The position numbers and the translations under genes are program-made. Shown piece by piece: positions 16,032 through 25,779 of a stretch of DNA of 64,000 nt. Position 1 is the stretch's first letter; each line of letters begins with the position of its first letter. Location: the NCBI GenBank assembly GCA_902524285.1, contig CABZCR010000005.1:1-64000 (forward strand), written 5' to 3'. The notes under the pieces are model-generated. The model did not search any database. It was not told where the DNA came from and was given only the letters and a program-made list of their open reading frames with translations. The stretch comes from an uncultured Pelagibacteraceae bacterium. Lineage in GTDB: Bacteria; Pseudomonadota; Alphaproteobacteria; Pelagibacterales; AG-422-B15.

Positions 16032-16751
16032 TTAATTTGCAATTACCATGTTCATACCAGTATCAACTTGCTCTACAAATGGCCTTATATTGCTATAAAA
16101 CCATCTTTGCATATTAAAATCAAAACTATCCATGTCATCGCCCATTTCTTCAAGCGAGTCAGCAGCTAAAAACATCATATGTGTTGTTTCATCCATTGAA
16201 GCGGGGCATATTGTGCAGCTCACCAATCCGAGTTGACCGTCTATTCCACTTTCAGACATCTTTTCAGGCATTTGAGGGAAACGATTCACAAAGTTTAAAA
16301 AGTCAGTGACATTAATCAGCCCATACCAAAGCGTATTACCAACCTCAGCTGGCTCATAATTGACATCAGCACCTGGCGGAGTTTCGAATACAGCATTTAC
16401 AACCTGATCCGTGTCTATGTCAAAGTTTTCATCAAACCATGGTTGATTTGTTGCAAATAGACCGTTTGTTTTCATCATTTTACTATTGTTTTCATAAATA
16501 GCTGCAAACAACATTGTTTCGTTATAACCGTCACCTTTTATTTTCATGCTAAGAGTAAAATCAATCCATTCTGCGCCACCTGCTTCTGCTAAGGTTTTGA
16601 ATTTCTCATAGCCTGCAACCATTTCAGCTCTTTTTTCAGGTGTGTTTACGCCAGAAACTGAATATAGGTCTAACACCAATGCTTTACTCGAAGTCATACT
16701 TAGTCCTATAAAAGCTAGTATTATGACAATTTTTGCAATTGAATTTTTCAT
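16032..16751 (-). CDS. Exported protein of unknown family, paralogue of downstream gene
   Basis: This 239-residue protein has a signal peptide (IVIILAFIGLSMTSSKA) and the same motif order as the gene that follows it: SVSGVNTPEKR, AEAGGAEWIDFTLSMKIKGD, Cys-x-x-Cys-Pro (VSCTICPAS), and MQRWFYSNIRPFVEQVDTGM. Similarity is plain but moderate, so the duplication is old. AGGAG precedes the start. It is the first gene of the pair, with an AT-rich 171-base gap upstream shared with the divergent desaturase gene. Confidence 0.7.
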   Translation of the reverse strand: MKNSIAKIVIILAFIGLSMTSSKALVLDLYSVSGVNTPEKRAEMVAGYEKFKTLAEAGGAEWIDFTLSMKIKGDGYNETMLFAAIYENNSKMMKTNGLFATNQPWFDENFDIDTDQVVNAVFETPPGADVNYEPAEVGNTLWYGLINVTDFLNFVNRFPQMPEKMSESGIDGQLGLVSCTICPASMDETTHMMFLAADSLEEMGDDMDSFDFNMQRWFYSNIRPFVEQVDTGMNMVIAN

Positions 16752-16922
16752 ATATATCTCCTTTTTGTTTAATAAATTCTATGTCATCTAAGTTACAAAA
16801 ATATGATATTTATTATCATTAATAGATAGTCTTACAATTTAATATGAACGCTAACTATATGTAATAACTGGTTAATTCTAATTAGTGTAAAATAAATAAA
16901 AAAATATTATATATATATAAAA

Positions 16923-17867
16923 ATGATAAAAAAATTTACTCCTTTTTTAAAGCCAAATGAAGTTCTTTCAAATGAACAAATCGATTACTTAAGAAAAAAA
17001 GATAATCTTAAGGGAATTGGATTGTTGTTGCACGCTTGGGTTATAATAATTTTAACGGTTACAATATATACTTTATTTCCAAATATACTAACTTTCGCGT
17101 TAGCTGTTTTAGTAATTGCCGGCAGACAACTTGGTTTAGCAATTTTAATGCATGAAGGAGCACATGGTCTAATTACAAATAATTCAAAATTAAATAATTC
17201 TTTATCACAATGGGTATGTGCTTTTCCTGTATGGTCTGATACATATGGCTATCGTCACTATCACCTCGCACATCATAGAAATACTCAATTGGAAGATGAT
17301 CCTGACCTAAGTTTATCAAAACCATTCCCAGTTGAAAAAAAGAGTATGTTAAGAAAAGTGCTTAGAGATATTTTTGGTGTTTCAGGTTTTGTTCAAAGAT
17401 ATGAGTTGATTTTTAAAACATTATTTAAAAGTGACACAAAAAAGAATGATGGAAAAAAAATTAGTGGCTTTGAATCAAGAAATACTCTTTATGGCATACT
17501 AATTTCAAATCTCATTATATTTTTTATTTTTTGGCTCATGGGTCAATGGTGGTATTATTTAGCATTCTGGTTATTGCCACTATTTACTTTTTTTCAGCTA
17601 TTTTTAAGAATAAGAAATATTGCCGAACATGCCGGTGTAAAATCTGAAAATGATTTTAATAATGCTAGGACGACCTACGCAAATATCATAGAAAGAACCT
17701 TTGTTGCTCCATATTATGTAAATTATCATCTTGAGCATCATTTATTTATGTTTGTTCCGTGCTATAAGCTCAAAAAAGCACATAAAATGATACTAGAGAA
17801 ACATTCAAATGAAGGTCTAGAAATTAAAAGTGGTTATGTTTCCATGCTTCGTTCTGTATTAATTTAA
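16923..17867 (+). CDS. Membrane fatty acid desaturase family protein
   Basis: This 314-residue integral membrane di-iron enzyme has the three histidine boxes: HEGAH at residues 76-80, HLAHH at 113-117 (within HYHLAHHRNTQLEDDPDL) and HLEHH near residue 269. Hydrophobic pairs at residues 30-75 and 195-230 give the usual four-span layout. It should introduce a double bond into an acyl chain, with the substrate form unknown. It starts without an evident ribosome site in very AT-rich DNA. A flavin reductase gene follows after 13 bases and could supply electrons. Confidence 0.87.
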   Translation: MIKKFTPFLKPNEVLSNEQIDYLRKKDNLKGIGLLLHAWVIIILTVTIYTLFPNILTFALAVLVIAGRQLGLAILMHEGAHGLITNNSKLNNSLSQWVCAFPVWSDTYGYRHYHLAHHRNTQLEDDPDLSLSKPFPVEKKSMLRKVLRDIFGVSGFVQRYELIFKTLFKSDTKKNDGKKISGFESRNTLYGILISNLIIFFIFWLMGQWWYYLAFWLLPLFTFFQLFLRIRNIAEHAGVKSENDFNNARTTYANIIERTFVAPYYVNYHLEHHLFMFVPCYKLKKAHKMILEKHSNEGLEIKSGYVSMLRSVLI

Positions 17868-17880
17868 ATTAATTAGTTAA

Positions 17881-18357
17881 ATGACTGCTGATTTTGAGGA
17901 AAACATTCTAAAGAAAGCATTTGGTTCGTTTGCAACAGGAGTTGCAGTAGCCACCTCACATAAAAGTGGATTTACAATTAATTCATTCGCCTCTCTAAGT
18001 TTAAAGCCGCCATTGATTATCTTTAATATTTATAAGTCTGAAACTGACCATGTAGACTTTTTAAAAAATAATTCATTTGTTATTAACTTTCTTTCAAATG
18101 AACAAGAAGAAATATCGCGTTTATTTGCTACAAAAGATCCTGAAAAAGTGAGTAAAACAAGTCATACTATATCATCAAGCAATAATATCATTCTGAATAA
18201 TACCTTAGGCCACATTGAGTTATCGGTTTATCAACAAATTGATATTGCTGATCATGTTTTAGTAATAGGCAAGGTTGAAGATTTAAAAATTGACGACAAT
18301 AGAAACCCACTTATTTATTATAGAAGCAATTATCAAACATTAAAAAATGACAATTAA
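17881..18357 (+). CDS. Flavin reductase-like (FMN-binding split barrel) protein
   Basis: The 158-residue protein matches the flavin reductase domain: KKAFGSFATGVAVATSHK at the N-terminus, TINSFASLSLKPPLIIFNI, NSFVINFLSNEQEEISRLFA and a C-terminal GKVEDL...NPLIYYRSNYQTL. Such enzymes use NAD(P)H to reduce FMN or FAD for a partner oxygenase. The neighbouring desaturase, or the FAD monooxygenase further on, are possible partners, but this is inference from position only. Confidence 0.82.
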   Translation: MTADFEENILKKAFGSFATGVAVATSHKSGFTINSFASLSLKPPLIIFNIYKSETDHVDFLKNNSFVINFLSNEQEEISRLFATKDPEKVSKTSHTISSSNNIILNNTLGHIELSVYQQIDIADHVLVIGKVEDLKIDDNRNPLIYYRSNYQTLKNDN

Positions 18358-18518
18358 AAAAAAATATTAATTCTCATTCCAATGTTCTTATCATTAGGAC
18401 TTTCAATACTGAGTTTGTTAGAAAAAGACATTGAGAGTGAAATTTTAAATTAAGGCTCAGGGTGTAGTAACTGAAGCGGCCCGAAAGCGTTTAAAGCAAA
18501 AAATAAGTCAAACGAAAA

Positions 18519-18914
18519 TTAAGAGGAGACCTCTCCGAAATCATTGCTGCCTTCTGTTCCTTTTAAGCACATAAAAAAAATAATAGTAATTATTCCAATA
18601 AAAGGAACCAGTACAATTAAGAGCCACCAACCTGAACGATTTACATCATGCAGTCTTCTTACGTAAAGTGCGAAACTTGGAACAATAAAAAGAAAATATA
18701 AAAAAATATACATAGGCCCAAGCATTATTGAGTCTGTTGAATTAGCTAATTCAATACCAACTAGTTGTAATTGAAAAAACATATCAAGCTGCAATCCAAC
18801 AAAACCAACAGCTGTTGTAAACAAGTAAAAGTACCAAAACTCAGCCCTGTTGGCTCTGGTCTTAAAATCAAAACATTTCACGAAAGCATTGTTTATTGAT
18901 TTGAAAAAACTCAT
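18519..18914 (-). CDS. DUF805 membrane protein
   Basis: The 131-residue inner-membrane protein matches DUF805: an N-terminal amphipathic part with FDFKTRANRAEFWYFYLF, three to four hydrophobic segments, and the family hallmark YVRRLHDVNRSGWWLL followed by a final span and KGTEGSNDFGE. Members are widespread and mostly uncharacterised. It is convergent with the flavin reductase gene, and the 160-base gap between them has no recognised feature. Confidence 0.9.
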   Translation of the reverse strand: MSFFKSINNAFVKCFDFKTRANRAEFWYFYLFTTAVGFVGLQLDMFFQLQLVGIELANSTDSIMLGPMYIFLYFLFIVPSFALYVRRLHDVNRSGWWLLIVLVPFIGIITIIFFMCLKGTEGSNDFGEVSS

Positions 18915-18974
18915 AATGTATTAGACAATTTAATTATTTAACCAATTATAACAAAAATAGATATAATCATTCAA

Positions 18975-20762
18975 ATGTCAAAAAAACTTAGAATAGGTGG
19001 GGCAAGTGGATTTTGGGGCGATTCCGTTATTGCAACACCTCAATTATTGAATGGAAACGATCTAGACTTTATTGTTTATGATTATTTGGCAGAAATCACA
19101 ATGTCAATTATGGCAAGGGCTCGAGCAAAAGATGCCACAAAAGGCTATGCAGTAGATTTTGTATCAAGTGTATTAAAGTTAAATTTGCGACAAATAGCAG
19201 ATCAAAAAGTAAAAATTCTCAGCAATGCTGGAGGCGTAAACCCAGAGGCATGCGCTGAGGCCATCAGAGAATTAATCAATGAACTTAAATTGGATTTAAA
19301 AGTGTCAGTTGTATTAGGCGATGATTTAATGACGGAAAAGAGTAAATTTTCAGAGCTGAATATAAAGGAAATGTATTCAAATGAAGATTTTCCTGCTGAG
19401 GACAAAATAGCAAGCATTAATGCATATCTTGGTGCATTTCCTATAGCTGAAGCTCTTAAAAGTGGCGCTGATATAGTTATTACCGGAAGAAGTGTTGATA
19501 GCGCAGTTACATTAGGCGCATGTATTTATTCGTTCGGATGGAATGAAAAAGAATATGACAAACTTGCTGCAGGTAGTTTAGCTGGTCACATTATTGAATG
19601 TGGAACACAAAGTACCGGAGGTAATTTCACTGATTGGGAATTAGTATCAAAAGATCTGCATCAAATAGGCTATCCCATTGTGGAAGTTTCTGAAGATGGC
19701 AGTTTCGATTGTACTAAGTCAAAAAATTCAACCGGCATGGTAAGTTTTGGAACTGTCGCTGAACAGATGCTGTATGAGATAGGTGATCCTCAAGCATATA
19801 TATTACCTGATGTTATTTGTGATTTTTCAAATGTAAAAATTGAAGAAACCGAAAAAGATAAAGTTAAAATCTCTGGAGCAAAAGGTTATCCAGCTCCTAA
19901 TCAATATAAAGTTTGCGCAACATACGCTGATGGTTTCAGGGCAGGACATGTTTGTTCATTTGTTGGTATAGATGCTGCTAAAAAAGCTCGTACATACGGA
20001 GAAGCAATATTTGAGCGATCAAAGATGATAATGCGCATGATGAATATTGCTGACTTTGATGAAACAAGTATTGAAATTATTGGGGATAACAGTCAATACA
20101 GCAAGCAATCATCAAATGAAAACAATCGCGAAGTGGTTCTAAAATTTGCAGCTAAACATCAAGATATCAGAGCGGTAGGTATTATGCTTAAAGAGTCTGT
20201 TGGCTTAGGCCTTGCAACTCCTCCAGGATTGTCTGGTTTTGTTGGAGGACGGCCAAAACCATCACCAATTGTAAGGCTGTTCTCATTTTTAATTGATAAG
20301 GATCAAGTGAACGTAAGAATTGATAATGGTTCTTCAAAGAATGAAATAAAGATACCACCATCTGATGAATTTGACTTGAACAGTATTGAACAAACAACAG
20401 CTCCTGATTTTGAAGATGCAAATGAAAAGTTTGTTGATGTGCCACTTATTAAAGTTGCGTACGGGCGAAGTGGCGATAAAGGCAATAAAGCGAACATTGG
20501 TATAATTTCACGTGATCCTAAGTTTTATCCAGCAATATGCAATTTTCTTGACGAAAAAGTTGTCAAAGATTGCTTTGCCGACTTTCTTGAAGGTTCTGTT
20601 GAGAGATACTTTTTACCAGGATCAAATTCTATAAACTTTATTTTAAATGATGTTCTAGGCGGTGGCGGGCCAGCAAGTCTTAGAAACGACCCTCAAGGCA
20701 AAGCTTATGCGCAAATACTTCTTGATCAGATGATACCAATACCTGAAAAGTTATTGAGTTAA
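18975..20762 (+). CDS. AtuA-family (DUF1446) protein
   Basis: The 595-residue protein begins with RIGGASGFWGDSVIATPQLL, typical of the AtuA/DUF1446 family. It carries SNAGGVNPEAC and ITGRSVDSAVTLGACIY in the main domain and ends with the separate AtuA-like C-terminal domain (PLIKVAYGRSGDKGNKANIG...). The name comes from acyclic terpene utilisation in Pseudomonas, where AtuA is required but its reaction is not settled. Position just upstream of livF and an acyl-CoA synthetase fits a role in breakdown of an imported carboxylic acid. Confidence 0.88.
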   Translation: MSKKLRIGGASGFWGDSVIATPQLLNGNDLDFIVYDYLAEITMSIMARARAKDATKGYAVDFVSSVLKLNLRQIADQKVKILSNAGGVNPEACAEAIRELINELKLDLKVSVVLGDDLMTEKSKFSELNIKEMYSNEDFPAEDKIASINAYLGAFPIAEALKSGADIVITGRSVDSAVTLGACIYSFGWNEKEYDKLAAGSLAGHIIECGTQSTGGNFTDWELVSKDLHQIGYPIVEVSEDGSFDCTKSKNSTGMVSFGTVAEQMLYEIGDPQAYILPDVICDFSNVKIEETEKDKVKISGAKGYPAPNQYKVCATYADGFRAGHVCSFVGIDAAKKARTYGEAIFERSKMIMRMMNIADFDETSIEIIGDNSQYSKQSSNENNREVVLKFAAKHQDIRAVGIMLKESVGLGLATPPGLSGFVGGRPKPSPIVRLFSFLIDKDQVNVRIDNGSSKNEIKIPPSDEFDLNSIEQTTAPDFEDANEKFVDVPLIKVAYGRSGDKGNKANIGIISRDPKFYPAICNFLDEKVVKDCFADFLEGSVERYFLPGSNSINFILNDVLGGGGPASLRNDPQGKAYAQILLDQMIPIPEKLLS

Positions 20763-20814
20763 AAAATTGAATAATTTAATTAACATAATTGTCGGTAAGA
20801 TATAAAAGTAAATT

Positions 20815-21588
20815 ATGTCAAATCCTTTATTAAGTGTTGAAAATATTGAAACTTATTATGGGCCAATCATGGCTATTAGAGGTATCAGCTTTAAAGTTAA
20901 CCAAGGTTCAATTGTAACAATCCTTGGATCTAATGGAGCAGGGAAAACAACAATTCTCAAAACTATATCAGGAGCAATTGATCCTAGAAAAGGAAAAGTT
21001 TATTTAAATGGAAGTGAAATTCAAAAAAAAGATCCCGATAAAATATTAAGACTAGGAATGAGTCATGCTCCTGAAGGTAGAGAAGTATTTCCTTATTGTT
21101 CCGTGATTGAGAATCTTCAAATGGGTGCTTACACACGATCAGATAAGAAAGAAATAAATAGAGATATTGAACAAGTTTTTGAATATTTTCCAATACTAAA
21201 AGAAAGGATGAACCAACCAGCTGGTTTATTGTCTGGTGGAGAGCAGCAAATGTTATGCATCAGTCGAGCTCTTATGAGCAAGCCAGAAATTATGCTTTTA
21301 GATGAGCCGTCATTAGGGTTATCGCCTAAGCTAGTTAAGGAAATATTTGAAATTATAATTCGAATAAATAAAGAATTAAAAACTACAATACTTTTAGTTG
21401 AGCAAAACGCTAATATTGCACTTAGTAACTCCGACTTTGGTTATGTGTTGGAACTTGGTCGAATTGTAATGGAAGGAAACAGTAAAGAGCTTTTAGAAAA
21501 AGAAGATATAAAAGAATTTTATCTTGGACAGCAAGATGAAGGTATAAGAGGAGAGAGGCGTTGGAAAAAGAAAAAAATGTGGAGATAA
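20815..21588 (+). CDS. livF: Branched-chain amino acid-type ABC transporter ATP-binding protein LivF
   Basis: The 257-residue ATPase has Walker A LGSNGAGKTT, the LivF-typical MSHAPEGREVFPY, signature LLSGGEQQMLCISRAL and Walker B IMLLDEPSLGLSPK. The C-terminal tail (GIRGERRWKKKKMWR) is basic and overlaps the next gene by 28 bases. The matching livG, livM and livH genes lie 17 kb away on the other strand, so the transporter is split. Substrate is probably an organic acid or amino acid; two binding-protein genes lie close by. Confidence 0.9.
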   Translation: MSNPLLSVENIETYYGPIMAIRGISFKVNQGSIVTILGSNGAGKTTILKTISGAIDPRKGKVYLNGSEIQKKDPDKILRLGMSHAPEGREVFPYCSVIENLQMGAYTRSDKKEINRDIEQVFEYFPILKERMNQPAGLLSGGEQQMLCISRALMSKPEIMLLDEPSLGLSPKLVKEIFEIIIRINKELKTTILLVEQNANIALSNSDFGYVLELGRIVMEGNSKELLEKEDIKEFYLGQQDEGIRGERRWKKKKMWR

Positions 21589-23384
21589 ATACAATTCCAA
21601 GACTTTTTTGGGACTCGGTTAAATCTCGTGGAGAAAAAGTTGCCATGAGAGAAAAAGATCTTGGTATTTGGCAAGAAATCTCATGGTCTCACTATGGAGA
21701 AAAGGCAAAACTAACTGGTCTTGCTCTTCACGCTCTAGGACTAGAAAAAGGTAATGTGGTTTCAATTGCAAGTGAAGGAAATCCTGAGTGGCTTTATACT
21801 GATATGGGGACAATCGGTGCGGGAGGAATTTCTAGTGGAGTGTATACAACAGACTCGGCTGCACAGGTTAAGTATCTAGTAAATGATAGTGCTACAAAAT
21901 TTTATTTTGCTGAAAATGAAGAACAGCTTGATAAAATTTTAGAAGTAAGAGGTGAGTGTCCTTCATTAAAACAAATTATTGTCTTCGATATGGAAGGGTT
22001 AAATGACTTTCATGATGATCAAGTTCTTAGCTATGAAGAGTTTTTAAAAATTGGTGAAAAAACTGATCAAGAAAACCCCAATCTTTGGGAAAGTTTAGTA
22101 AATAATGTAAGTCCAGATGACATTGCAATTTTAGTTTACACATCAGGTACAACAGGGCCTTCAAAGGGTGCGATGATTAATCACACAAACTTACTTTATT
22201 CTATAAATACTGGATATGACATCTTTGATGTTATGGAACACGAGGAGCAATTATCGTTTCTTCCGTTATGTCATATATTGGAGCGGTCAGTTTCAGTTAT
22301 GATCCCTTTAAAAACAGGCGCAGTAGTTAATTTTGCAGAAAGTATTGATACAGTTCCTGAAAATATTCGAGAAGTTTCTCCCACAGTGTTTATTGCAGTC
22401 CCAAGGATTTGGGAAAAGTTTTATTCATCGATTACAATATTAATGAAAGATGCAACTTTCGTTGGCAAGTTCTTCTATCAATTTTCAATAAATGTTGGCT
22501 CTAAATATAAAGAGTACTTTATTGATGGAAAAGAACCTCCTTTATCATTGAAATTATCTTATTGGATATGTAATCAACTGGTTTTAAAAAATATAAAAAA
22601 ACTTCTCGGTTTGAATAACTGTCGTTACGCACTAAGTGGCGCTGCGCCTATATCACCTGATCTCATAAATTGGTATCTCTCACTTGGTATAGATATGAGA
22701 GAAGGATGGGGAATGACAGAAACTGCTGGAGTTGGAACTGCATTTTATTCCAGAGAAATAAAACTAGGACATGTTGGACGAGCCGTTAATGATTCTGAAG
22801 TAAGGATTGCGCAGGATGGAGAGATTTTATTTAGAGGTCCAGGCGTGTTTTGTGGTTATTTAAATAAACCTGAACAAACAAAAGAAACTCTGATTGATGG
22901 ATGGCTGCATACAGGAGATGTCGGTGAGATTGATAATTACGGAAATTTAAAAATTACAGATAGAAAAAAAGACATAATCATTACAGCTGGCGGAAAAAAT
23001 ATATCTCCATCTGAAATAGAAAATGAATTAAAATTTAGTCCATTTATATCAGATGCTGTTGTAATTGGTGATAAAAGAAAGTTTTTGTCATGTCTAATAA
23101 TGATAGATGAGGAGAATGTGATGAAACACGCTCAGGATAATGACATACCGTTTTCTAATTTTGAAAGTCTTTGTAAATCAGAGGAAATAGTTTCCTTGAT
23201 CGATGATGAAGTCAATAAAGTAAATAAAAAATTTGCCTCTGTAGAACAAGTAAAAAAATTCTCATTAATTGATATACAATTAACAGCTGAAGACGATGAG
23301 CTCACTCCGACCATGAAGCTGAAACGCAAATTCATAAATCAAAAATACGGTGATATCATTGAAAGCATGTATCAATCTGCTTGA
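21561..23384 (+). CDS. Long-chain acyl-CoA synthetase (AMP-forming)
   Basis: The 607-residue adenylate-forming ligase activates a carboxylic acid to its CoA thioester. The P-loop YTSGTTGPSKGAM lies near residue 192; GWGMTETAGVG and the GWLHTGDVGEID block, followed by ITDRKKDIIITAGGKNISPSEIE, complete the family signature. It starts with TTG inside the end of livF, a coupling seen in other Liv-type loci where transport and activation go together. Chain length or ring preference cannot be read from the sequence. Confidence 0.92.
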   Translation: MEKEKNVEINTIPRLFWDSVKSRGEKVAMREKDLGIWQEISWSHYGEKAKLTGLALHALGLEKGNVVSIASEGNPEWLYTDMGTIGAGGISSGVYTTDSAAQVKYLVNDSATKFYFAENEEQLDKILEVRGECPSLKQIIVFDMEGLNDFHDDQVLSYEEFLKIGEKTDQENPNLWESLVNNVSPDDIAILVYTSGTTGPSKGAMINHTNLLYSINTGYDIFDVMEHEEQLSFLPLCHILERSVSVMIPLKTGAVVNFAESIDTVPENIREVSPTVFIAVPRIWEKFYSSITILMKDATFVGKFFYQFSINVGSKYKEYFIDGKEPPLSLKLSYWICNQLVLKNIKKLLGLNNCRYALSGAAPISPDLINWYLSLGIDMREGWGMTETAGVGTAFYSREIKLGHVGRAVNDSEVRIAQDGEILFRGPGVFCGYLNKPEQTKETLIDGWLHTGDVGEIDNYGNLKITDRKKDIIITAGGKNISPSEIENELKFSPFISDAVVIGDKRKFLSCLIMIDEENVMKHAQDNDIPFSNFESLCKSEEIVSLIDDEVNKVNKKFASVEQVKKFSLIDIQLTAEDDELTPTMKLKRKFINQKYGDIIESMYQSA

Positions 23385-23435
23385 TTTTCCTCTGTGAAAT
23401 AATAAGATTTCCTTTTAAATTCATGAGGACAAACG

Positions 23436-24608
23436 ATGATAAGTAAGCGATTTTCAATTTTTTCGATTTTTTTGACACTATTTTTAACTATTGGCTACAA
23501 TTCTTATTCTCAAGGTGTATCAGACGATGAAATCATTCTTGGCATGCATACAGATATAAGTGGGCCTGTTTCCTCATTTGGAAAATATTCCGTTGAAGGT
23601 GTTCAAATGAGAATTGATGAAATTAATAAAGCAGGAGGTATTCATGGAAGAATGCTTAAAATAATTGCAGAAGATCATCAATACCAAGTTCCTCGCGCAG
23701 TCCAGGCAGCAAATAAGCTTCTAAATAAAGATAAGATATTTCTTATGGTTGCAAGTTTAGGAACGCCAATGAACAATGCTGTGTTTGAAGCTCAAGAGAA
23801 AAAAGATATACCAAATTTATTTCCTCTTTCATCAGCAAGATCAATGACTGATCCTTTGCATCGTTTAAAATTTGGAGCTCTTTCAAGTTATTATGATCAA
23901 ATTAGAGCTGGTGTTAAGTGGGCAATCAATGAGAGAGGAAAAAATAAAATATGCGTTCTTTATCAAGACAATGATTTTGGACAAGAAACATACGAAGCCA
24001 CTGTAGACCAACTAAATGAAATGGGTTTAGAGTTGCATGAAAAAGCAACTAATAAGCCAACTGATACAGATTTAACCTCTCAAATTACAAAATTAAAAAA
24101 TGCAGGCTGTGAAGCTGTTGCAATGGGTACAATTGTTAAAGATACAATTCTTGGATATACAAAAGCTAGGCAGATGAAATGGGATGCATTATTTTTTGGC
24201 CAAGTTGCAAGTTTTCATCCTGTTATAGCATCACAACCTGATGGAGTTACAGATGGATTTTATACATTTGCTCAATTTGATACTCCAAGTAAAGCAAATT
24301 GTTCACCGAAGATTTGTGATTGGATTGATACTTATGAGTCAACTTTTGGAAACTTACCAAATATAGGTTCAGCTTATGGTTATATGTATATGGATATAAC
24401 TGCTAGAGCACTAGAAATTGCTGGTCGTGACTTAACAACAGATAGTTTCCTAAATGCTTTAGAAAGCATAAATGATTATAAAATACCTTTTGGTGATACA
24501 GTACTTTCTTGGTCCCCAGAAAAACATTTAGGTGCAAATGTTGCTTATTTATTTGAAGTTCAAAATGGAACTTTTATTCAAACGGATAATAAAGAATATA
24601 CATACTAA
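23436..24608 (+). CDS. Periplasmic substrate-binding protein of Liv-type ABC transporter (copy 1)
   Basis: The 390-residue protein has a signal peptide (ends near SYSQG) and a type I periplasmic binding fold: EIILGMHTDISGPVSSFGK, INKAGGIHGRMLKIIAEDHQY, SLGTPMNNAVFEAQ, VLYQDNDFGQE. It belongs to the branched-chain amino acid binding-protein class, which also includes aromatic and aliphatic acid binders. GAGGA lies upstream of the ATG. The next gene is a paralogue starting the base after its stop, so the transporter may have two specificities. Confidence 0.9.
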   Translation: MISKRFSIFSIFLTLFLTIGYNSYSQGVSDDEIILGMHTDISGPVSSFGKYSVEGVQMRIDEINKAGGIHGRMLKIIAEDHQYQVPRAVQAANKLLNKDKIFLMVASLGTPMNNAVFEAQEKKDIPNLFPLSSARSMTDPLHRLKFGALSSYYDQIRAGVKWAINERGKNKICVLYQDNDFGQETYEATVDQLNEMGLELHEKATNKPTDTDLTSQITKLKNAGCEAVAMGTIVKDTILGYTKARQMKWDALFFGQVASFHPVIASQPDGVTDGFYTFAQFDTPSKANCSPKICDWIDTYESTFGNLPNIGSAYGYMYMDITARALEIAGRDLTTDSFLNALESINDYKIPFGDTVLSWSPEKHLGANVAYLFEVQNGTFIQTDNKEYTY

Positions 24609-25766
24609 ATGAAAATTTTTGTTTATTTATTTCTTTCGTTATTTATTTCTAGCTTATCGTTTGCTGACCAAGGCATTACAGAAGATAAGATCTTAATTGG
24701 AATGCATACTGATCTAAGTGGACCTGCCTCTATGATTGGAAAACAAAGTGTTGACGGTGTAAATATGCGAATTGATGAATTTAATCAAGCGGGGGGAGTT
24801 CATGGCAGAACAATAAAATTTATCGTTGAAGACCATCAATACACCGTCCCAAGAGCGGTGCAAGCGGCCAATAAACTGTTAAGAAAAGATAAAATTGGAT
24901 TTATGTTGGGCTCTCTTGGTACGCCAATGAATAATGCAGTGATGTCTGATCAACTATCAATGAATATTCCTAGTTTATTTCCTCTTACAGCTGCACGATC
25001 AATGTTTGACCCCTATGATCGTTTGAAGTTTACATCAGGCTCAACATATTATGATCAGATCAGAACAGGATTGAAATATCTTATTGAAAATAACAATCGA
25101 AAGTCAGTATGTGTTTTGTATGAAGATACTGATTTTGGACAGGAAATTGTTGATGCTGTGGATGATCAACTTACAGCAATGAACATGACATTAGTTGAGA
25201 GTGCGTCAGCAAAGCCTACAGATACTGACTTTACTGCTCAAATAAAAAAACTTAATAATGCAGGATGTGATTTAGTAGCCATGGGGACAATTGTTCGAAC
25301 AACTATATTACCATTTATGAAAGCAAAGGAAATAAATTGGACAGATGTTGATTTTGTAACAACTTCAGCAAGTTATTATACAGTTGTGGCAGAGCAGCCG
25401 AATGGAGTAATGAATGGACTGTACTGTTTAAATTCTGTTGTATTCCCGTATTACGATACAGCTAATGAAATTGAAAAAAAATGGTGGGATAAGTTTAAAT
25501 CTATTTATGCAACAGACCCTAATACTGGAGCCATATATGGATATATTTTTGCAGATATAGTTGTTGAAGCTATCAAAAGAGCTGGAAAAGATTTAACAGT
25601 TGATAGCTTTGTTGAGGCAATGGAAACTCTTAAAGATTATGAGGATCCACTAAAACTTGGCTCGGTTACATTTAATCCAGATCAAAGACAAGGAAGTAAT
25701 ATTTCTTATTTCTTTCAAGTTCAAAATGAAAGATTTGAAGTAATTTCTGGACCAATTAATTACTAA
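24609..25766 (+). CDS. Periplasmic substrate-binding protein of Liv-type ABC transporter (copy 2)
   Basis: This 385-residue paralogue of the preceding gene has a signal peptide ending near LSFA. The first two-thirds are very similar to copy 1 (GMHTDLSGPASMIGK, EDHQYTVPRAVQAANKLL, SLGTPMNNAV), whereas the ligand-side C-terminal lobe (around SASYYTVVAEQPNGVMNGLYC) differs more. This is what is expected if the two copies bind different ligands. Confidence 0.9.
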   Translation: MKIFVYLFLSLFISSLSFADQGITEDKILIGMHTDLSGPASMIGKQSVDGVNMRIDEFNQAGGVHGRTIKFIVEDHQYTVPRAVQAANKLLRKDKIGFMLGSLGTPMNNAVMSDQLSMNIPSLFPLTAARSMFDPYDRLKFTSGSTYYDQIRTGLKYLIENNNRKSVCVLYEDTDFGQEIVDAVDDQLTAMNMTLVESASAKPTDTDFTAQIKKLNNAGCDLVAMGTIVRTTILPFMKAKEINWTDVDFVTTSASYYTVVAEQPNGVMNGLYCLNSVVFPYYDTANEIEKKWWDKFKSIYATDPNTGAIYGYIFADIVVEAIKRAGKDLTVDSFVEAMETLKDYEDPLKLGSVTFNPDQRQGSNISYFFQVQNERFEVISGPINY

Positions 25767-25779
25767 TTACGGTATAAAC

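Noticed and set aside
18358..18518. Possible remnant gene between the flavin reductase and DUF805 genes
   Set aside because: Only a 23-codon frame without family resemblance was seen; the stretch may be plain intergenic DNA.
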